22,884 nt of DNA from Polaromonas sp. (GCA_013823505.1 PNMH01000062.1:1-22884); one strand, 5' to 3'. Positions 11,604 through 22,255 are shown, numbered from the stretch's first letter. Made by a program: numbers and translations. Notes: generated from the sequence alone by a model not told the origin.

Positions 11604-13667
11604 TCAGGCCGCCATGGGCAGCAGCGGGACGATCAGCAGTGCCACGATGTTGATGATCTTGATCAGTGGGTTGATGGCCGGGCCGGCGGTGTCCTTGTAG
11701 GGGTCGCCCACGGTGTCACCGGTCACGGCGGCCTTGTGCGCTTCGCTGCCCTTGCCGCCGTGGTGGCCGTCTTCGATGTACTTTTTGGCGTTGTCCCAGG
11801 CGCCGCCGCCGGTGCACATGGAGATGGCGACGAAGATGCCGGTGACGATGGTGCCCATGAGCAGGCCGCCCAGCGCCTGTGGGCCGAGCAGCAGGCCGAC
11901 CAGAATCGGCGCCGCCACTGGCAGCAAGCTGGGGATCACCATTTCCTTGATGGCGGCGGTCGTCAGCATGTCCACCGCGCGACCGTATTCGGGCTTGGCC
12001 GTGCCTTCCATGATGCCCGGGATTTCCTTGAACTGGCGGCGCACCTCCACCACCACCGAGCCCGCCGCGCGGCCCACCGCTTCCATGGCCATGGCACCGA
12101 ACAGGTAGGGAATCATGCCGCCGATGAACAGGCCGACGATCACCATCGGGTCGCTCAGGTTGAAGCTGACCTGGTGGCCGTGGGCTTCGAGCTTGTGCGT
12201 GTAGTCGGCGAACAGCACCAGCGCCGCCAGACCGGCCGAACCGATGGCATAACCCTTGGTCACGGCCTTCGTGGTGTTGCCCACAGCGTCCAGCGGATCG
12301 GTCACGTCGCGCACGCTCTTGGGCAATTCGGCCATTTCGGCAATGCCGCCGGCGTTGTCTGTGATGGGGCCGTAGGCGTCCAGCGCCACCACAATGCCGG
12401 CCATGCTCAGCATCGAGGTGGCCGCAACAGCGATGCCGTACAGCCCGGCGAGCTGGTAAGAGGTGAGGATGCCGACGCAGACGAACAACACCGGCCAGGC
12501 GGTCGAGCGCATCGACACACCCAGACCGGCAATGATGTTGGTGCCGTGCCCGGTGGTGGAGGCTGCCGCAATGTGCTTGACGGGTGAATACTGCGTGCCG
12601 GTGTAGAACTCGGTGATCCAGACCAGCACTGCGGTCAACACCAGACCGACGGCGCATGCGGCCCAGAGGCGCAACTGGCTGCCGCTCTCGGTGATCGCGT
12701 TGTCCGGCATGATCCAGGCGGTGGCGAACCAGAAGGCGATCAGCGAGAGCACGCCAGCGATGGCCAGCCCCTTGTAGAGCGCGGGCATCACGTTTTTCAT
12801 GCCGGGGCTGGCCTTGACGAAGAAGCAGCCGATGATGGAGGCGATGATGGACACGCCGCCCAGCACCAGTGGGTACAGCACGGCCTGCATCGGCGCGGCC
12901 GCCACCATCAGCGCACCGAGCACCATGGTGGCGATCAGCGTGACCGCGTAGGTCTCGAACAGGTCGGCCGCCATGCCGGCGCAGTCGCCCACGTTGTCGC
13001 CCACGTTGTCGGCGATCACCGCCGGGTTGCGCGGGTCGTCCTCCGGAATGCCCGCTTCCACCTTGCCCACCAGGTCGGCGCCGACGTCGGCACCCTTGGT
13101 GAAGATGCCGCCGCCCAGTCGCGCGAAGATCGAGATCAGCGAGGAGCCGAAGGCAAAGCCGATCAGCGGATTGAGCAGCTTGGCCAGGTTCTGGTCGGGG
13201 GTGAAGTTGCCGTTGCCGACCAGGAACCAGAAGAACCCGGCCACGCCCAGCAGGCCCAGGCCCACCACCAGCATGCCGGTGATGGCGCCGCCGCGAAAGG
13301 CCACGTCCAGCGCCGGGCCGATGCCCTTGGTGGCGGCTTGCGCGGTGCGCACGTTGGCGCGCACCGAGATGTTCATGCCGATGAAGCCGCAGGCTCCGGA
13401 GAGCACCGCTCCGAGCACGAATCCCACGGCGCTCAGACCGTCGAGGAAGGCGCCTATCAGCACGGTGAGCGCCACGCCCACGATGGCGATCGTCTTGTAT
13501 TGCCGCGCCAGATAGGCTGCGGCACCGGTCTGAATGGCCCCCGCAATCTCCTGCATGCGGGCGTTGCCCGGGTCCTGGGCCAGGATCCAGCTCCGGGACC
13601 AGAAGCCGTACCCGACGGCCACCAGTCCACACACCAGCGCAAAGATCAGCGCAGATTGTCCAACCAT
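11604..13667 (-). CDS. hppA: Membrane-bound proton-translocating pyrophosphatase
   Basis: This 687-residue polytopic protein, about 16 hydrophobic segments, hydrolyses PPi and pumps ions outward across the inner membrane. Family motifs are intact: [25 protein letters not shown] (191-215, only partly quoted in reviews as DVGADLVGK), [19 protein letters not shown] (220-238) and a C-terminal [31 protein letters not shown] places Lys at 467 and Thr at 470. In this family Lys and Thr at these positions mark K+-independent H+ pumps; K+-dependent members have Ala there. The start at 13667 is supported by AGGAGA just upstream; a longer in-frame start is unlikely. It is divergent from the soluble pyrophosphatase gene. 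Confidence 0.95.
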   Translation of the reverse strand: MVGQSALIFALVCGLVAVGYGFWSRSWILAQDPGNARMQEIAGAIQTGAAAYLARQYKTIAIVGVALTVLIGAFLDGLSAVGFVLGAVLSGACGFIGMNISVRANVRTAQAATKGIGPALDVAFRGGAITGMLVVGLGLLGVAGFFWFLVGNGNFTPDQNLAKLLNPLIGFAFGSSLISIFARLGGGIFTKGADVGADLVGKVEAGIPEDDPRNPAVIADNVGDNVGDCAGMAADLFETYAVTLIATMVLGALMVAAAPMQAVLYPLVLGGVSIIASIIGCFFVKASPGMKNVMPALYKGLAIAGVLSLIAFWFATAWIMPDNAITESGSQLRLWAACAVGLVLTAVLVWITEFYTGTQYSPVKHIAAASTTGHGTNIIAGLGVSMRSTAWPVLFVCVGILTSYQLAGLYGIAVAATSMLSMAGIVVALDAYGPITDNAGGIAEMAELPKSVRDVTDPLDAVGNTTKAVTKGYAIGSAGLAALVLFADYTHKLEAHGHQVSFNLSDPMVIVGLFIGGMIPYLFGAMAMEAVGRAAGSVVVEVRRQFKEIPGIMEGTAKPEYGRAVDMLTTAAIKEMVIPSLLPVAAPILVGLLLGPQALGGLLMGTIVTGIFVAISMCTGGGAWDNAKKYIEDGHHGGKGSEAHKAAVTGDTVGDPYKDTAGPAINPLIKIINIVALLIVPLLPMAA

Positions 13668-13972
13668 AGATTTCTCCTGCTCGTTTCGCGTTTGACTTGG
13701 AGGGGGCAACGCGTTGAGGGTGGCCCCCGCTGCGTTGCTTCCTCGCGTCCGTCGCACACCATGGCGGGTGGGGCAGGGCGATTGGCCAACGGGCCGAATT
13801 TAGCGGGAATCGCGCCGTTTGGGAAATGATCTGGATCAGAAAGTAAGCCTGGGATCAGTAAAATCAGGGTTAATCCCGGGGGGTGGCGAGGGCTTCTGTC
13901 TTCTGTGCGACCCCCTGCTGCTCCCGGCCCTGCATGGGGCGCTCCCGTTTTCATCAACTCCCCGCAAAAACC
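13668..13972. promoter_or_regulatory. 305-bp divergent intergenic region between hppA and ppa
   Basis: The region should hold promoters for both pyrophosphatase genes. Visible structure: CAACGCGTTG (13707-13716) within a GGGGGC/GCCCCC stem near hppA, and a stretch near 13840-13880 with GGATCAG twice and TAAAAT, a possible ppa -10. No gene and no clear operator is seen. Confidence 0.35.
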
Positions 13973-14509
13973 ATGTCTCTCGACAACGTCACCCCTGGCA
14001 AAAACGCCCCTGAGTCGTTCAACGTGATCATCGAAATTCCGATGAACGCCGATCCGATCAAGTACGAAGTGGACAAGGAAACCGGCGCGATTTTTGTGGA
14101 CCGCTTCATGAGCACGGCCATGCACTACCCGACCAACTACGGTTACGTGCCCAAGACCCTGTCGGGTGACGGCGATCCGGTGGACGTGCTGGTGATCACG
14201 CCGGTGCCACTGATTCCTGGCATTGTGGTGCCGTGCCGCGCCATCGGTATTTTGAAGATGACCGACGAAGCCGGCCAAGATGGCAAGGTGCTGGCGGTGC
14301 CGACCGACAAGATCCTGTCGCTCTACAGCCGCTGGCAAAAGCCGGAAGACCTGAACCCGATGCGCCTGAAGGCCATCGAGCATTTTTTTGAACACTACAA
14401 GGACCTGGAGCCGGGCAAGTGGGTCAAAGTGCAGGGCTGGGAGGGCAAGGAAGCCGCCCACAAAGAAATCATGGATGGCATCGCGTCCTACAACCAATCT
14501 TTGGGCTGA
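13973..14509 (+). CDS. ppa: Soluble inorganic pyrophosphatase (family I)
   Basis: This 178-residue cytoplasmic enzyme hydrolyses PPi to two phosphates with Mg2+, driving biosynthetic reactions. Family I landmarks: [19 protein letters not shown] (about 19-37, substrate-binding Lys), a YPTNYGYVP block at about 56-64, and the signature DGDPVDVLV at about 71-79, whose aspartates bind metal. Length matches the bacterial norm. ATG 13973 is chosen because family proteins begin with this short polar stretch; an upstream in-frame ATG at 13883 would add an unrelated leader. There is no strong ribosome site. A long hairpin terminator follows. Confidence 0.95.
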   Translation: MSLDNVTPGKNAPESFNVIIEIPMNADPIKYEVDKETGAIFVDRFMSTAMHYPTNYGYVPKTLSGDGDPVDVLVITPVPLIPGIVVPCRAIGILKMTDEAGQDGKVLAVPTDKILSLYSRWQKPEDLNPMRLKAIEHFFEHYKDLEPGKWVKVQGWEGKEAAHKEIMDGIASYNQSLG

Positions 14510-14532
14510 TCGGTTCCGGGCTTCGGCCGATA

Positions 14533-14570
14533 AAAAAAGCCTGCACGGTTTGCGCCGTGCAGGCTTTTTT
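14533..14570. terminator. Strong bidirectional terminator after ppa
   Basis: AAAAAAGCCTGCACGG pairs perfectly with CCGTGCAGGCTTTTTT around TTTGCG, giving 16-bp arms. It separates ppa from the convergent bactofilin operon and can stop both. Confidence 0.92.
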
Positions 14571-14592
14571 GTCGGCCTTGTCGTGACGCCGC

Positions 14593-14994
14593 TCAGCCCT
14601 GCGAGGCGTCCATGTCGCCACGGTATTCGATCTTGCCGCGCACACGGGCGCGCGGGTGCATGTCGATCAGTTCGTCGTAGCTGGCGTCGCCGATCAAGGT
14701 GGCCGAGCCGGTGATTTCCAGCGCCTTGCGCGCGATGACGGTGCCGATGACCTTGCCCTCGATGAACACGTAGTCCGCTTCCAGGCGGGTGTTTTCGATC
14801 ACGCCGGTGGCGCCCACGTGCAGGGTGCCGCCGGTCTCGAAGGTGATGTTGCCTTTGAGCTGGCCATCGACCTTGATGCCCTGGTCGCGCGTGGTGTGGA
14901 AGTTGCCGTCGAAGACGGCACCTTCGGCGATCAGGCTGGTGATGGCGGACAGGCGGTCGGCCGGAACGAGGCGGGTGGAGGCGGGGGTGTTCAT
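14593..14994 (-). CDS. Bactofilin (polymer-forming cytoskeletal protein) A
   Basis: A 133-residue protein with the bactofilin (DUF583) repeat pattern of short beta-rungs: IKVDGQLKGNITFETGG, VGATGVIENTRLEADYV, IEGKVIGTVIARKALEI, and VRGKIEYRG at the end. Bactofilins polymerise without nucleotide into filaments on the inner membrane and position cell-wall or polar machinery. The N-terminal 25 residues and the short C-terminal tail are the usual flexible ends. GGAG lies about 13 bases before the ATG, and the gene starts 4 bases after the previous stop. It is the last gene of a five-gene minus-strand cluster. Confidence 0.9.
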   Translation of the reverse strand: MNTPASTRLVPADRLSAITSLIAEGAVFDGNFHTTRDQGIKVDGQLKGNITFETGGTLHVGATGVIENTRLEADYVFIEGKVIGTVIARKALEITGSATLIGDASYDELIDMHPRARVRGKIEYRGDMDASQG

Positions 14995-14998
14995 GAGG

Positions 14999-15562
14999 TC
15001 AGGGCTCCTTGCTGTGCAACCAGTTTTCGGGTTTCAGATGTGCTGGGGTCGGGGTGGCTGTGTCGGGCGCGCTGGCGGCCGGGTTGCTGAGGCTGCTGTT
15101 GCTGGCTGCAGCGGCCCAGCGTGGTTCGAACCGCAGGGGCAGCGGCGGATGCAGTTCCTCGCCCTCCGGGCTGAATGTGACCCCCGCAGGTTCGGTTTCG
15201 GTCTGGGGGCTGGCTGGATGGGCGACCGGCTCCGCAGGTGTGGCCAACGGTGCCGCCGCTGGTGACGCAGCGGGTGACGCAGCGGGTGACTGGAACAGGG
15301 TTGACTGGTTCAGCGGGTGGCTCAAACCGGGCAACACACCCAGCCAGAGCCAGGCGCCGACGCCAAAAACCAGCAGAGCAGGGATGAGGTAACGCCCGCC
15401 CACCCACAGCAACCAGCGCAGCCATACCCGTCGGCGCGCGACCCAGCGGTCGCGCCGCCAGCTCGCTTGCAGCGCGGCGCGGCGCAGGGCCTCGGCGTCC
15501 GGTACCGGCACTGGCGCCGCTGGCGGGATGGAAAGGGGTTGCGGAGGTCGGCGCCACAGCAT
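14999..15562 (-). CDS. Single-pass membrane protein of the bactofilin cluster
   Basis: A 187-residue protein. The N-terminal 45 residues are Arg-rich and presumably cytoplasmic (WRRDRWVARRRVWLRW). One membrane helix follows (about 48-76), then a long Pro/Ala/Ser/Thr-rich stretch, probably periplasmic, that includes a small SPAA tandem repeat. Known bactofilin operons often include membrane partners that anchor the polymer or link it to cell-wall enzymes, and the placement between two bactofilins suggests the same here. No catalytic domain is seen. The gene is not conserved enough for me to name a family. Confidence 0.7.
   Translation of the reverse strand: MLWRRPPQPLSIPPAAPVPVPDAEALRRAALQASWRRDRWVARRRVWLRWLLWVGGRYLIPALLVFGVGAWLWLGVLPGLSHPLNQSTLFQSPAASPAASPAAAPLATPAEPVAHPASPQTETEPAGVTFSPEGEELHPPLPLRFEPRWAAAASNSSLSNPAASAPDTATPTPAHLKPENWLHSKEP
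15262..15290. repeat. Short tandem repeat (12-bp units) in the membrane-protein gene
   Basis: GTGACGCAGCGG is repeated about two and a half times in frame and encodes a short SPAA repeat in the periplasmic linker. It may vary in copy number by slippage without shifting frame. Confidence 0.6.
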
Positions 15563-15570
15563 GAAAGACG

Positions 15571-16155
15571 TCAGGCCCCTGGCTTCTGGATCGCGACGCG
15601 TTCCAGCGTTGCATTGAGGTCGGCCCCGTTGACCTGGATGCGTCCGTAGCGCACCAGACCGTGCACGCTGGCGGTGTCGTGCAGGGCCACTTCGCCCTGA
15701 CCGGCATCGAGAATGCCTTCGGTCCGACCCATGACCGAGATCTTCTGCGCCGTGATGTCGCCCAAGACCCGCCCGGTTTCGGTCACCACCACGGCGACCA
15801 CCGCATCGCCGGCCTGGGTGAGGTTGCCTTCGACGTGGCCCGCCACGCTGCAGGGACCTTTCAGCAGCGCACGGCCCACGAAATGCAGGCCCTCGGCGAT
15901 CATGCTGCGGCCTGGGCCGCCCTCTTGCGGTTCACCGACCGGAGTGGCTTGCACCGCGGTCTGCAGCAAGGGCAGGTGGGCCGGCTGGCTCGGCGGCATG
16001 GCTTTGCCCACCTCCACTTCCAGGGTGGGCTGGTAGCCGTTGTCGCCGTCGTCGCCCTGCGGCTCATTGATAGGTGTGTGGTTTTCGTTCATGTCGGGGT
16101 TTCCCATATCCTGTTCGAGATGACGGTCTGGGGTCAGGTACCGGTTGGCTTTCAT
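15571..16155 (-). CDS. Bactofilin B with extended N-terminal tail
   Basis: A protein of about 194 residues. The first 90 or so are polar and disordered-looking, rich in Asn, Gln, Pro and Glu. The C-terminal half has bactofilin rungs: LLKGPCSVAGHVEGNLTQ, VTETGRVLGDITAQKISV, GRTEGILDAGQGEVALHD, and VHGLVRYGRIQVNGADL. The start is uncertain: ATG 16155 is used here, and 16092 (MNENHTPINEP) would give 173 residues; neither has a good ribosome site. It lies 8 bases upstream of the membrane-protein gene on the minus strand. It probably co-polymerises with or modifies the bactofilin A or C filament. Confidence 0.75.
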   Translation of the reverse strand: MKANRYLTPDRHLEQDMGNPDMNENHTPINEPQGDDGDNGYQPTLEVEVGKAMPPSQPAHLPLLQTAVQATPVGEPQEGGPGRSMIAEGLHFVGRALLKGPCSVAGHVEGNLTQAGDAVVAVVVTETGRVLGDITAQKISVMGRTEGILDAGQGEVALHDTASVHGLVRYGRIQVNGADLNATLERVAIQKPGA

Positions 16156-16181
16156 GGCGGGAAGCTCGGACCTCGAGGCAT

Positions 16182-16574
16182 TCAGGACGGTTCGATGTGC
16201 ACGTCGTGCAGCACCGGCAGGTTGTCGCCGAGTTTGAGTGTCTTGAACGGTCCTTGCAAGTCGGCGCCTTCGTACAGTTGCAGACGCCGCGCCATCAAGG
16301 TGCCGGTGGACACACCGGTCTTGGAGACATAGGCCATGCCCTGGCATTCCAGGCTCGTGTCGTGTGCGTCGGCCCCGGGTGCGCCGAGCTGGCCAAACAG
16401 GTAGAAATCACCCGTGACCCGCACGCGGCCTCGGACCACACCGCCGGTCCAGACGATCAGTCGGCCATTGACCCGGACATGGCCCGAAATCTCGCCTTGC
16501 ACCAGCAGACCGCCTTCGAAATGGAGTTCGCCGCTGAGCTGCGTTCCCGCAGCCACACGGTTGACCACGTTCAT
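16182..16574 (-). CDS. Bactofilin C
   Basis: A protein of about 130 residues whose rungs match the bactofilin pattern: GTQLSGELHFEGGLLVQGE, ISGHVRVNGRLIVWTGG, VVRGRVRVTGDFYLFGQ, and a C-terminal GADLQGPFKTLKLGDN. ATG 16574 is used; TTG 16622 would add 16 residues and overlap the upstream gene by 10 bases, which is also plausible given the coupling elsewhere in the cluster. Longer readings run into the upstream gene out of frame. It is third in order behind the small membrane protein. Confidence 0.8.
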   Translation of the reverse strand: MNVVNRVAAGTQLSGELHFEGGLLVQGEISGHVRVNGRLIVWTGGVVRGRVRVTGDFYLFGQLGAPGADAHDTSLECQGMAYVSKTGVSTGTLMARRLQLYEGADLQGPFKTLKLGDNLPVLHDVHIEPS

Positions 16575-16612
16575 CGCGATCGGATCCAGCGTCAAAGTGT
16601 CTTGAGGGGTCT

Positions 16613-16930
16613 TCAGTTCCAACGCTGGTACCCCCAGAAAGCCGCCGTGCCCAACAGCGACAGCCATCCCAGCAGCGCGACCCAGAGGGCGTGGCGCTCC
16701 AGCACACGTCGCAACCTGCCGGGGCGAATGCGTGGCCGACCCACCGGGTCGCAGGCATGGCTGAGCACGATCCATTCTGCCCAGATGCGGTTCAGGCGGT
16801 TTTCACCGCGCGCCATGTCCACCCTGAGGCCTGCGGCCTGTGGGTCGGCCACGTTTTGACGCCGACCCAGCAGCACGGAGAGCGGGGCTCCCACGATGGT
16901 GTGGGTGAAAAATGCGTCGGTGTCGTCCAT
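16613..16930 (-). CDS. Small C-terminally anchored membrane protein, first gene of the bactofilin cluster
   Basis: A protein of about 105 residues. The cytoplasmic part is polar (MDDTDAFFTHTIVGAPLSV..., NRLNRIWAEWIVLSHACDP) and a single hydrophobic helix lies at the C-terminus (about 82-101, WVALLGWLSLLGTAAFWGY). This tail-anchored layout would place the domain on the cytoplasmic face of the membrane, next to bactofilin filaments. The start at 16930 is favoured over 16969, but no ribosome site decides it. No family recognised. Confidence 0.6.
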   Translation of the reverse strand: MDDTDAFFTHTIVGAPLSVLLGRRQNVADPQAAGLRVDMARGENRLNRIWAEWIVLSHACDPVGRPRIRPGRLRRVLERHALWVALLGWLSLLGTAAFWGYQRWN

Positions 16931-17011
16931 GGGGGCCAAGTTTACCGAGTGTGAAACGATTGACTGCATCGTCGCCGGACCGGTCGGTGACGCTGGTCGC
17001 GCCTGAAGCGG

Positions 17012-18283
17012 TCAGAGTCGATTGTGCGGCAAGCGCTCAGGCTGATCGGGTGGGGGCCGCTTCAGTGGGTTGCGATGCGACAGCTGCTCCAGGTAGCGGT
17101 GAATGCCTTTGCCTTCGGTGTTGAGGTAGCGCTCCACCGCATCGGCAAAGCTGGGATGGGCCAACCAGTGGGCGCTGGTGGTCTTGACCGGGAGCAGGGC
17201 CCGGGCCATCTTGTGCTCGCCCTGTGCGCCGCCCTCGAAGCGCTGGAAACCGTGCGCGATGCACCAGTCCAGCGGCTGGTAGTAGCAGGCCTCGAAGTGC
17301 AGGCAGTCGACCCGCTCCAGTGCACCCCAGTAGCGACCGTAGGCCACGCCGTGCCCTTCGTCGATACCGATCAGGCTGCTGGCCATCGGCCTGCCGTCGC
17401 GCTCGGCCACGAACAGCAGCCAGTGCTCGGGCATGTCCTGCGCCATGCATTTGAAGAAGTCCCGGTTCAGGTACGGCGCGTTGCCGTGTTCCAGGTAGGT
17501 GCGCTCGTAGCAGCGGTAGAAAAAATCCCAGTCTGCCTCGGTGATGGCAGGGCCCTGCACCGAGCGAAAAACCACCCCGGCATCCGCCACCTTGCGGCGC
17601 TCTTGCCTGATTTTTTTGCGTTTGTCCTGTTGGAGGCTGGCCAGGAAATGGTCGAAGTCGCAAAAGGCCGCTTCACCGCCGGGCCGCCCCAAGGGGAAAC
17701 GAGCCCCCTCGGGGGGCAGCGAACCCAGCACAGCGGGGAGCGTGGGGGCCATGTTCTGCCAGTGGAACTGCACGCTGTGGCGCAGCATCAGCCCGGCCGC
17801 CTGGCACGCCGCCACGTCTTGCGCCTGCGCAAACAACAGGTGCAGCGAAGACAGGTGTTCGTCCTGCGCCTGCCGGACCAGGGCACGAACCAGTGCCGCG
17901 CGCGCCTGCGCGTCCCGGGCCAGCAGCCGCGCACCGGGCACCGGCGTGAAGGGCACCGCCACCAGGGCCTTGGGGTAGTAGCTCAGGCCGTGGCGCTCGT
18001 AGGCGCTCGCCCAGGCCCAGTCGAACACATACTCGCCGTGGGAGTGGTTCTTCAGGTACATCGGGCAGGCGGCGTGCAGGGTGTCACCGCGCCAGAGCGT
18101 GATGAACTGTGCCTGCCACCCGGTTGCGTCCACCGCGCTGCCACTCTGGTGCAGTGCGGCCAGGTATTCGTGCCGCATGAACGGGCTGGGATCTGGTTCC
18201 AGCGCGAGCAGGCCGTTCCACTCGGCGGCCGACAGTGCCTGCGGTGCGTTGAGGACCCGGGTGACATAATCGTTTGCGGGCAT
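17012..18283 (-). CDS. FemAB-like/DUF482 GNAT-fold protein with an in-frame insertion
   Basis: A 423-residue protein of the DUF482 (peptidoglycan-synthesis/FemAB-like) family, with a double acetyltransferase-type fold. Typical segments: PFMRHEYLAALHQSGS (35-50), a PMYLKNHSHGEYVFDWAWA block (about 74-92), KRKKIRQERR (221-230), and a C-terminal GFQRFEGGAQGEHKMARALLP run (first part quoted). The substrate is not known; related Fem proteins transfer amino acids to peptidoglycan precursors. Between QFHWQN (about 177) and CDFDHFLASL (about 208) lie some 28 Pro/Gly/Leu-rich residues that are foreign to the family and map to a G/C-rich repeat at 17666-17752. It is divergent from nadE. Confidence 0.8.
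   Translation of the reverse strand: MPANDYVTRVLNAPQALSAAEWNGLLALEPDPSPFMRHEYLAALHQSGSAVDATGWQAQFITLWRGDTLHAACPMYLKNHSHGEYVFDWAWASAYERHGLSYYPKALVAVPFTPVPGARLLARDAQARAALVRALVRQAQDEHLSSLHLLFAQAQDVAACQAAGLMLRHSVQFHWQNMAPTLPAVLGSLPPEGARFPLGRPGGEAAFCDFDHFLASLQQDKRKKIRQERRKVADAGVVFRSVQGPAITEADWDFFYRCYERTYLEHGNAPYLNRDFFKCMAQDMPEHWLLFVAERDGRPMASSLIGIDEGHGVAYGRYWGALERVDCLHFEACYYQPLDWCIAHGFQRFEGGAQGEHKMARALLPVKTTSAHWLAHPSFADAVERYLNTEGKGIHRYLEQLSHRNPLKRPPPDQPERLPHNRL
17666..17752. repeat. REP-like G/C-rich repeat embedded in the DUF482 gene
   Basis: The segment contains CCCCAAGGGG, CCCCCTCGGGGGG and a closing GGAGCGTGGGGGCC, a pattern I associate with intergenic repeats of Comamonadaceae. It is in frame and adds about 28 residues to the protein. 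The boundaries are approximate. Confidence 0.6.
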
Positions 18284-18376
18284 GTTCAGCCCCTCTCAAA
18301 CGAGCGCAGGCAAGCCGCACCAGCGCGTGCCCTGCGGCTGTTTGACCCACCGACCATTGCAACTCTCACCGTTTCC

Positions 18377-20513
<2,137 letters not shown>

Positions 20514-20519
20514 AGTGAA

Positions 20520-20655
20520 ACACCCCCCGCGCCGCTGCGCGTCACCCCCCTCCAGGGGGCGGCACTGGCGGTCTGTCCTGAGCTTGTCGCAGGGCAGCCC
20601 GGCGGTGCCTCCGGGAGGCGTTGTTCCATGCGTTGCGGGGTCTTGCTGTTCCGGG
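20520..20655. repeat. Composite REP-like intergenic repeats after glnB
   Basis: The gap holds CCGCGCCGCTGCGCG, CTCCAGGGGGCGGCACTGGCG and a CCTGAGCTTGTCGCAGGGC motif, all of a type repeated widely in betaproteobacterial intergenic DNA. Several small inverted repeats may end both convergent transcripts. No gene is seen. Confidence 0.55.
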
Positions 20656-21243
20656 TTAGATCGCGTCCAGCCGCGCTGCCGGTGACAGGCCCGCAGCCTG
20701 CACCAGATCCGGCAGCAGGCGCTCCAGGTCGGTATCGGTGTGGATCAGGTCCATCTGCCAGTCGCCCATGAACTGCTGGCGCACCGTGCTGTGCAGGAAC
20801 TGCAGCAAGCCGTCGTAGTAGCCAGCCAGGTTGAGCAGTCCCACCGGTTTGTCGTGGTAGCCGAGCTGGCGCCAGGTCCAGACCTCGAAGAATTCTTCCA
20901 GTGTTCCGATGCCGCCGGGCAGGGCCACAAAGGCGTCGGCGCGCTCAGCCATCAGGCGTTTGCGCTCGTGCATGTTGTCCACCACGTGCAGTTCGGTGCA
21001 GCTGTGGTTGGCCCATTCCTTCTCCACCAGGGCTTTCGGAATCACGCCGACCACGCACCCACCGGCGTCCAGCGTGGCCTGGGCCACCGTGCCCATGAGA
21101 CCGTTGCATCCACCGCCGTAGACGAGCTGACCGCCGTGGTTTCCGATCCAGTGGCCGACGGCGCGGGCCGCTTCGGCGTAGGCCGGTGCGGCTCCGGGTC
21201 GCGAGCCGCAATACACGCAGAGGGAAAAGGCGGGATCGGGCAT
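20656..21243 (-). CDS. LOG-family nucleoside monophosphate phosphoribohydrolase
   Basis: A 195-residue protein with the lysine-decarboxylase-like Rossmann fold. Motifs: VYCGSRPG (10-17), VYGGGCNGLMG (41-51), MHERKRLM (91-98) and PGGIGTLEEFFE (109-120). PGGxGTxxE is the hallmark of LOG enzymes, which release a base from a nucleoside 5'-monophosphate; many are annotated cytokinin-activating or TIGR00730. The old label lysine decarboxylase is not supported. ATG 21243 gives the family-standard start. It is the last gene of a minus-strand group with dgkA and an RDD protein, 32 bases downstream of dgkA. Confidence 0.9.
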   Translation of the reverse strand: MPDPAFSLCVYCGSRPGAAPAYAEAARAVGHWIGNHGGQLVYGGGCNGLMGTVAQATLDAGGCVVGVIPKALVEKEWANHSCTELHVVDNMHERKRLMAERADAFVALPGGIGTLEEFFEVWTWRQLGYHDKPVGLLNLAGYYDGLLQFLHSTVRQQFMGDWQMDLIHTDTDLERLLPDLVQAAGLSPAARLDAI

Positions 21244-21275
21244 GTGCTTCCTGGGCTGTTCGGAGTGGATTCGTT

Positions 21276-21665
21276 TCAGGACAGGCGCGACCACAAGGCC
21301 GCCAGCCAGATGCCCGCACACACCAGCAGGCTGAGCAGCACGGCCGCGCTGCCCATGTCCTTGGCCCGCTTGGAGAGGTCGTGCCATTCGGGGCCGATGC
21401 GGTCGATGGCACTTTCCACGCCGGTGTTGAGCAGCTCGACCACCATGACCATGATCACCGATCCGGCCAGCAGCGCGACCTCGACCCAGTCCCGGCCCAG
21501 CCAGAAAGCCAGTGGCAGCATCAGCATCGCCGCGATGGCTTCCTGCCGGAACGCGGGCTCGCCCCAGCCGGCGCGCAGCCCGGCCAGCGAATAGCCGAAA
21601 GCATGTGCCATGCGGGACAGTCCTGCCCGTTGTTTTTGGGCGTTCACGGGTTCGCGCGGCGTCAT
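21276..21665 (-). CDS. dgkA: Diacylglycerol kinase
   Basis: A 129-residue prokaryotic DgkA with three membrane helices (about 42-57, 61-80 and 106-124) and the signature VVELLNTGVESAIDRIG (75-91) followed by LSKRAKDMGSAAV (97-109). The enzyme phosphorylates diacylglycerol at the inner membrane and recycles lipid from envelope biosynthesis. Its ATG overlaps the stop of the RDD gene by four bases (ATGA at 21662-21665), so the two are translationally coupled. Confidence 0.93.
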   Translation of the reverse strand: MTPREPVNAQKQRAGLSRMAHAFGYSLAGLRAGWGEPAFRQEAIAAMLMLPLAFWLGRDWVEVALLAGSVIMVMVVELLNTGVESAIDRIGPEWHDLSKRAKDMGSAAVLLSLLVCAGIWLAALWSRLS

Positions 21666-22255
21666 GGCTGCCAGAACTTCCGTTTCCTGGGGGCGGCGGC
21701 GGGTTTGTAATGCACCAGCCGCGTGCCGGCCCATGCGTCGTGCAGGAACTGGCGCTGTGGATGGAAGCGCGACAAAATGGCCCAGATCGCCACCCAGCCG
21801 AGCACGATCACGGTGAGTTCGCCGCCCGGCAACCCATAGCTGCCACCCACCGCCAGTGGCGGCAGGAACCAGAGCCAGGACAACACGTAGCGCATCAGTG
21901 CCCGTGCCTGCGTGAGCGGCCGACCCAGGCGGTCCACCACCCGGATGTGCCAGGTCTTCATGGCCAGGGTCTGTCCCTTGACCCAGAACCACGTGAAGTA
22001 CAGGGCGAGCAAAAGCAGCACATAGGCCTGGAGGGCATACCGGTTGTTGACCATGTCACGCACCGGCGCCAGCGATGGGACAAGGTGACCGATGGCAAAC
22101 AGCATGCCGAAAACAAACAACCCGGTGCCAAAGACGACGCCGAAAAGCAGCGTGCCTTCGTACAGCCAGCAGGCCATGCGGCGAAGGATCGGGGGCGCGG
22201 TGAGGGCGGTGGCAGCGCTGGCCTGGTGGGCTTCGGATGGCGGTGTGGCTGTCAT
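21662..22255 (-). CDS. RDD-family membrane protein
   Basis: A 197-residue protein with four hydrophobic segments and the RDD-domain layout. The first block, RRMACWLYEGTLLFG, has Glu where the name-giving Asp is usual. The next is FTWFWVKGQTLAMKTWHIRVVD with the conserved GxTxxMK(T)W core, and LHDAWAGTRLVHY near the end has the conserved D-x-x-A-G-T. Function is unknown; some RDD proteins transport small ions or compatible solutes. ATG 22255 is used; a longer frame from about 22357 is unlikely. It is the first gene of the dgkA/LOG operon. Confidence 0.85.
   Translation of the reverse strand: MTATPPSEAHQASAATALTAPPILRRMACWLYEGTLLFGVVFGTGLFVFGMLFAIGHLVPSLAPVRDMVNNRYALQAYVLLLLALYFTWFWVKGQTLAMKTWHIRVVDRLGRPLTQARALMRYVLSWLWFLPPLAVGGSYGLPGGELTVIVLGWVAIWAILSRFHPQRQFLHDAWAGTRLVHYKPAAAPRKRKFWQP

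Noticed and set aside
11716..13632. 638-codon second frame opposite or offset to hppA
   Set aside because: Extremely Arg/Gly/His-rich, same strand as hppA and out of frame; hppA is intact and accounts for the region.
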